A model generated the notes under the pieces. It searched no databases. It saw only the letters and a list, made by a program, of their open reading frames with translations, and was not told the origin of the DNA. A stretch of DNA of 64,000 nt from Formicarius rufipectus. Lineage: Eukaryota > Chordata > Aves > Passeriformes > Formicariidae. The stretch lies in NCBI GenBank assembly GCA_013399695.1, contig VXAU01001757.1, positions 2,885,616-2,949,615 of the forward strand, in the 5' to 3' direction. The position numbers and the translations under genes are program-made. This document shows positions 59,618 to 64,000 of the stretch, piece after piece (the first letter of the stretch is position 1; each line of letters opens with the position of its first letter).

Positions 59618-60400
59618 TGTCATGGGTTTCTGGAGCTGAATTTTAGTAGAAGGGGGGGCTTCCAGGATGGTTTCTGTTGGAAGCTGCCAGAAGCTCCCCT
59701 GTCCCGTGAAGCCCACGACAGCCATGTCCAGGAGGGACCTCCTGTTGGTGGCCAAAGTTGAGCCAATTAAGAATCACAGTCACAGCTCTGGAATAACATA
59801 TTTAAGAATTAGGAGTGTTGCACAATTGGAAATTCCAGCCATGAGATAACAACACAGAGACCAAGGTCGGAGCAGCAGGAGACAAAGGAGGGACCCCACG
59901 CTGGAGCAGGGAGGGAAGGACTGAAAGCTATTCCCCCCCCTCCCTGCATCCCATGGAGATCCATCGGGGTGCACAGACCCCCCTGCAGCCCACGGAGGAG
60001 CAGGTGGATGCAGAAGAAGAATGTTGCCCTGTGGGAGGCCCAGGATGGAGCGAGATCCTGGAAGNACTGCCCCCCATGGAGTGACCCACAGGACAAGAGC
60101 AATGGCAGCAACAACACCCACCTGCAAACCCCCATTCCCTGCTCCCTGGAACTGCTGGAGGGAGGGAGGAGTGGGAGGAGAGGGGTGTTCTTAAGACTGA
60201 TTCATTTCTTACTTTTAGTTTTATTACTTTTAGTTTTAGTTCTTCTCTTATTAGTAATAAATTTAAGTATTTAGCTACTCCAAGTTTGTTTTGCCATTAT
60301 CTCTCAGCTAGGTTTTTCCTCGCCTTTCCTCCTTTTCCTTTCCCTCTGGGAAAGGGGGGGGCCTGGAGGTTTGGGTGGACACTGGGTGAAAACTGCCACA
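59618..60400 (+). mobile_element. Solo LTR of an endogenous retrovirus-like element
   Basis: A 783-base segment beginning TGTCATGGG and ending GCCACA, flanked by ATGTG (59613-59617) and GTGTG (60401-60405), a 4-of-5 match to a 5-base target duplication. AATAAA is at 60256-60261, about four fifths of the way along, followed by 'ccaagtttgttttgcc' and a T/C-rich stretch, which I recall from songbird ERV LTRs. It contains the only N in the window (60065). No internal retroviral genes are adjacent, so it is a solo LTR. Overlapping open frames are not considered real. Confidence 0.7.
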
Positions 60401-62307
60401 GTGTGTCATGTTTTCAAGCACAGAGATTTCCCACAGCACAGGGACAGAGCAGGATCCATCCTGAAAGGCTCTCCTGGAGTCCCTGGAATGGCACAGCCCC
60501 CATGCCACAGCCTCCACAGCCATGGGCTGAAGGCAAGGACAGGGATCAGCATCCCTTTGGACCATGACATTCCTTGGGAGCAGGACCCAGCTGCAGCCAA
60601 GGGCAGGGGACCAACAGTCCTTTGGGCCATGACATTCCTCCCAGCTGCTGACACCTCGGGAGTAGCACCCAGCTGATCACCTCCCTCTGTGTGGGTGTGG
60701 GAGGGAAATGCTCTAACGGGACAGGTTTCGGTGGCAGAGGTGGGAGGTCACATGAGGGACATGGTGACTGGAGGTGGGGAACCTTCCTGGACCCTCCCAC
60801 TCCTTCCCATCTTATGTCATGCCATGACAGGGGGCACTTGAAGAGCTGGTCCCCATCTCTGCCTGGTGACCAATCCAGTCTAGCTGCGGAATGTGTCCAC
60901 ATGGATATGTCCTACTTCGGCTTATTGGTGGTTGGGGGGTTGTGCAAGAATAATGACTGACCCGAAAAGCACGTCCTGGCTCATCTCCCCACCTGACCAT
61001 GCCTGTGACATAGCCCTGCCACAACACCTGGGCACGAGGGGTGACATCATTGCTCTTCCAAGAAAGTGCTGGTCACGAGGCCCCCCACCCTTCTGTCTTC
61101 CCTCCAGCTTTGCTGTTCTCAGCCATCACAACCATCAGCACTTGAATTTCTTGGATGTCCACGGTAGAGTAAAAAATCTCATTGCATTAGCAATCCCAGC
61201 TTTCACCACTCCCTTTGCCTGGCCTGGGCTGGCAGGTGCTGGCATTGCCCACGGTGCTGTCCCAGTGCTCACCTGCAGTGACACGTGCTGCAGGACAGCC
61301 ACAGCAACACCCACCAAAGAACCACTTTTGAATCCAAGAACAGAGGATTAGAATCGTTTTAATCTGCCCCTGTACGTGTCTTTGGATATCAAGGGCAAGG
61401 TTAGAGAGCAAAAGGTGTCAATTTATTCTACTAATATATGAAAATGGAAAACAGACAAAAGTTTTGGGTGTGTAAGACAGACGTGCAATCTCTCATGAAC
61501 ATCCTTCAATCTGAAGAATGCTTGTCTATGTCATAGCTTGTTTACTTCTCCAACCACAAACACTGATAGAATAAGCCACTTAAAAATCCTACATCCTCCA
61601 CCTTTTTGTCTTTAAACAATACTGCTGCTCATTGATACAAGTCATTAGGTTGTTTCTTCAGCTCTTCTGAGAAATGTCAACTAAGTACTCACGCAAAAAG
61701 TGCTTTTGACTTCTGCCAAGCCAGTTAAAGAGAAACTTCGAATTTCTGAAGTAAAAATATATCAAAGTTCAACTGTCAGCATTTTCTACATGAACAGCAT
61801 CAATCATTTTGCCTGAAGAGCATAGAGCACGTCAGCAAACATACTGACACTAATGTACCTTGTGCGTGCCAGCAACCAACAGCTACAGGACCGAGGCAGC
61901 AGCAGCACAAGGGAAGGATGAAATTCCAGCCTGGGAAGTCACACCCAGTGCTGGGAGTGGCCAGCACCATCTCCAGGCTGCTGCTCCTCCATACACACCA
62001 TACCTCTGGTGGGAGACTCCAGCTGACCCAACAAAACCCCAAGCAGGAAGGAGATGACAAGATCAAGAGGAGCAAATTCACACACTGACTCTCCCTGCCT
62101 GCCCAGCTGAGGGATGCTCTGGGTTGTCTTCCCGTGGGGGATCTCACAGGATTCAGCTGAACTGGTGCAGGCAAAACACTAACCATTCTCAACATAGTGA
62201 ACAAAAATCACTTGGAAAGCCTCTTAGAAAATGTGTGACATGGTCTTTGGATGCTGAATTACTTTTTCTCTATACTCACTGCAAGCTCCAAAATGAAAAA
62301 CACAGCC

Positions 62308-62800
62308 ATGGAATCAGAGAACTATAGAGAAAACCTCCAAGATCACTGAGTCCAACCGTTCCCCCAGCACTGCCAAGGTCACCACAAAACCATGTCCCAG
62401 GTGCAACTTCTACATGGCATTTAAATCCCTATAGAGATGGCAACTCCACCATTGCCCTGGGCAGACTGTTCTACTGCTTGACCACCCTTTAGGTGAAGAA
62501 ATATTCTCTGATATCCAACCTAAACCTCCCCTGGAGCAACTTGAGGCCATTCCCTCTCCTCCTGTCCCTGGTCCCTAGGAGCAGAGCCCAACTCCTGCTG
62601 GATCCCCTCTCCTGTCAGGGAGTTGCAGAGCCAGAAGGTCACCCCTGAGCCTCCTTCTCTCCAGGCTGAGCCCCCCCAGCTCCCTCAGCTTCTCCAGACC
62701 CTTTCCCAGCTCTGTTGTCCCTCTCTGAATATGCTCCAGCCCTTCAATGTCTTTCTTCCTGTGAGGGACCCAAAACTGAACACAGCCATTACCTGATGTA
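62308..62800 (-). mobile_element. CR1 LINE 3' fragment, long, antisense
   Basis: Starts 'catggaatcagagaactatagagaaaacctccaagatcactgagtccaacc', then 'tgggcagactgttctactgc' and 'tccttctctccaggctgagcccccccagctccctcagcttc'. It is a reverse-complemented CR1 of about 490 bases from an older subfamily. Confidence 0.92.
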
Positions 62801-63300
62801 CCTATGGAATGAATAAAGATAAAATATGCTAAATATTTTCCATGCTACAGACAGGAATAGCTGTCATACCATCCTTGTGTATCCTGCTTTATCCTCACTA
62901 CAGATCTGATTCAGCTTGTCCTTAGAAAAAAATATCCTCACACACATCATGCACAAGCATGTTAAAGAACAAAAAGCACTTCAGAAAGAAAGCTCAGAGG
63001 TGACATGCCCTAGGGACAAGCTCTATCTTTGGATCTGTAATTCCTTTCAAGCTTTTTCTTATCTTTGAAAATACTTCTAAGCTCAATATATGTAACTCTA
63101 TAAAAACATCTCCCTTCTTTAAAGTTTATTAAACTCCTGAGGTGAGCAGGACTGGGAACCCCTGCAGATTTCTCTAATCAGTAGAAACCAGTCAAAGATC
63201 ACAGGCTGGGACATGTCTGACATGAGCAGGAGAATTTGCACAACAGGGAAGACTGAGAGCTGAACTGGGGACAAATGGGGAGCAGCAGACATAGGAAGAG

Positions 63301-63374
63301 TGACATGACATGACATGACATGACATGACATGACATGACATGACATGACATGACATGACATGACATGACATGAC
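63301..63374 (+). repeat. (TGACA)n pentamer array
   Basis: About 14 perfect TGACA units. Long open frames on the minus strand reading repeated SCHVM come from this array. Confidence 0.97.
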
Positions 63375-64000
63375 CAGACCAACAGCCAAGCGGGACTGTC
63401 CCTTCCTGTGCCCGGCCTGTACCCTGCCTGCAATGATCCAGTGCCCTTCATGGGAATGACGAGACCACAGTGAGTCCCAAAAGTCACCATTCCCTGTCCT
63501 GCACCAGGGGATGGCTGGGAAACAACCCCAATCCAGCCCAGCACTGGATTCCTTCTGGCCACTCTATTGCTGAGCCACCTTGGGAGAGTGCCCTCCCAGC
63601 AAGTAGTGCCTGCCAAGAGCACTTGTGCTCTGGAGAGAATAAAAAAATTTCTCATCTCTTTCTTGGGATTCTCAAGAACAAGCTCTCAGCTTGGCCTCCT
63701 GAGCCAGCTGCAGAGAATGAGCCTGCCCCTGACTCATCTCAAGAGCTCAGCTCTTGCTCTCCAAGCTCTGGCTGCTCACCCTCTTCCAGCCAAAGGCTTG
63801 CAGGTCACACACCACTATGTCTGAGGCCAATAAAAGCTCTTATGAGCTGTTTTAACTCACCTGGAAATCCTTGGAAAACACAATAAAAATAAACTCCTGG
63901 GTGTCTGCCTGAGTACAGACTGCAGATATCTGTGTCCATCGGCTTGAATATATATGAGGCATTTTGTGGCACTCACAGTGAAGAGGAAATTAACTTTGAC

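Larger units (their letters stand above)
60401..64000. other. Intergenic, no gene recognised
   Basis: Between the solo LTR, the CR1 at 62.3 kb and the TGACA array I see only unique sequence. The 152-codon frame at 60893 and the 138-codon frame at 63470 show no domain, and neither has convincing splice context. Confidence 0.55.

Noticed and set aside
59225..59755. A 176-codon minus-strand frame
   Set aside because: It overlaps the start of the solo LTR, shows no domain and has no supporting splice or promoter signals.
63119..63655. A 178-codon minus-strand frame
   Set aside because: Its core is the TGACA array translated as repeated SCHVM; the rest has no recognisable domain.
1..64000. CRISPR arrays, operons, phage or plasmid systems
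   Set aside because: The tandem repeats here lack the constant-repeat/variable-spacer pattern, and the whole window has vertebrate features.
1..64000. tRNA, rRNA or microRNA genes
   Set aside because: I saw no A/B-box cloverleaf, no ribosomal segment and no convincing long hairpin outside simple repeats; a covariance-model search could overturn this.

Overview
The window is avian nuclear DNA, most likely from a songbird or another member of Neoaves. About thirty CR1 retrotransposon fragments are scattered through it on both strands. Their 3' ends read as variants of 'gggttggaagggacct' followed by 'attctatgattct'-like repeats, the form abundant in songbird genomes. The gene has small exons, long introns and GT-AG junctions. 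There is no prokaryotic, plasmid or viral gene organisation, and one base (60065) is N.

I can support one protein-coding gene: the bird orthologue of TNFSF8 (CD30 ligand), on the + strand, in four coding exons at 13024-13215, 20200-20245, 30029-30100 and 30663-31060. The joined reading frame is 708 bases, or 235 residues. It has a short cytoplasmic tail, one signal-anchor membrane helix (about residues 38-61), a stalk with a glycosylation sequon, and a C-terminal TNF-homology domain (about residues 97-232). Intron phases are 0, 1 and 1. The candidate promoter lies between the end of a CR1 element (12658) and the start codon. It is CpG-rich and carries an octamer motif, a GC box, an NFAT/kappa-B-like site and a TATA-like box very close to the ATG.

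Layout: 1-12.2 kb is intergenic DNA with an LTR copy near 2 kb and several CR1s; 12.2-12.66 kb is a CR1 abutting the promoter; 12.66-31.06 kb is TNFSF8. Intron 1 begins with a 262-base uninterrupted pyrimidine tract. Intron 2 (9.8 kb) holds an AT/CA repeat, many CR1s and two adjoining GC-rich minisatellites about 1.1 kb before exon 3. From 31.06 to 64 kb I see no gene. That part holds a candidate AU-rich 3' UTR element, CR1s, a second full copy of the 2-kb LTR in inverted orientation near 42 kb, minisatellites at 36.8 and 56.4 kb, pentamer arrays at 46.8 and 63.3 kb, and a solo LTR at 59.6-60.4 kb.

The genes usually near TNFSF8 in vertebrates (TNC upstream, TNFSF15 downstream in its transcriptional direction) were not recognised here. 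I found no novel multi-gene system. The observations most worth checking are the pyrimidine tract beside the exon 1 donor, the compact repeat-bounded promoter with its oddly placed TATA-like box, the paired GC-rich minisatellites in intron 2, and the inverted LTR copies flanking the gene.
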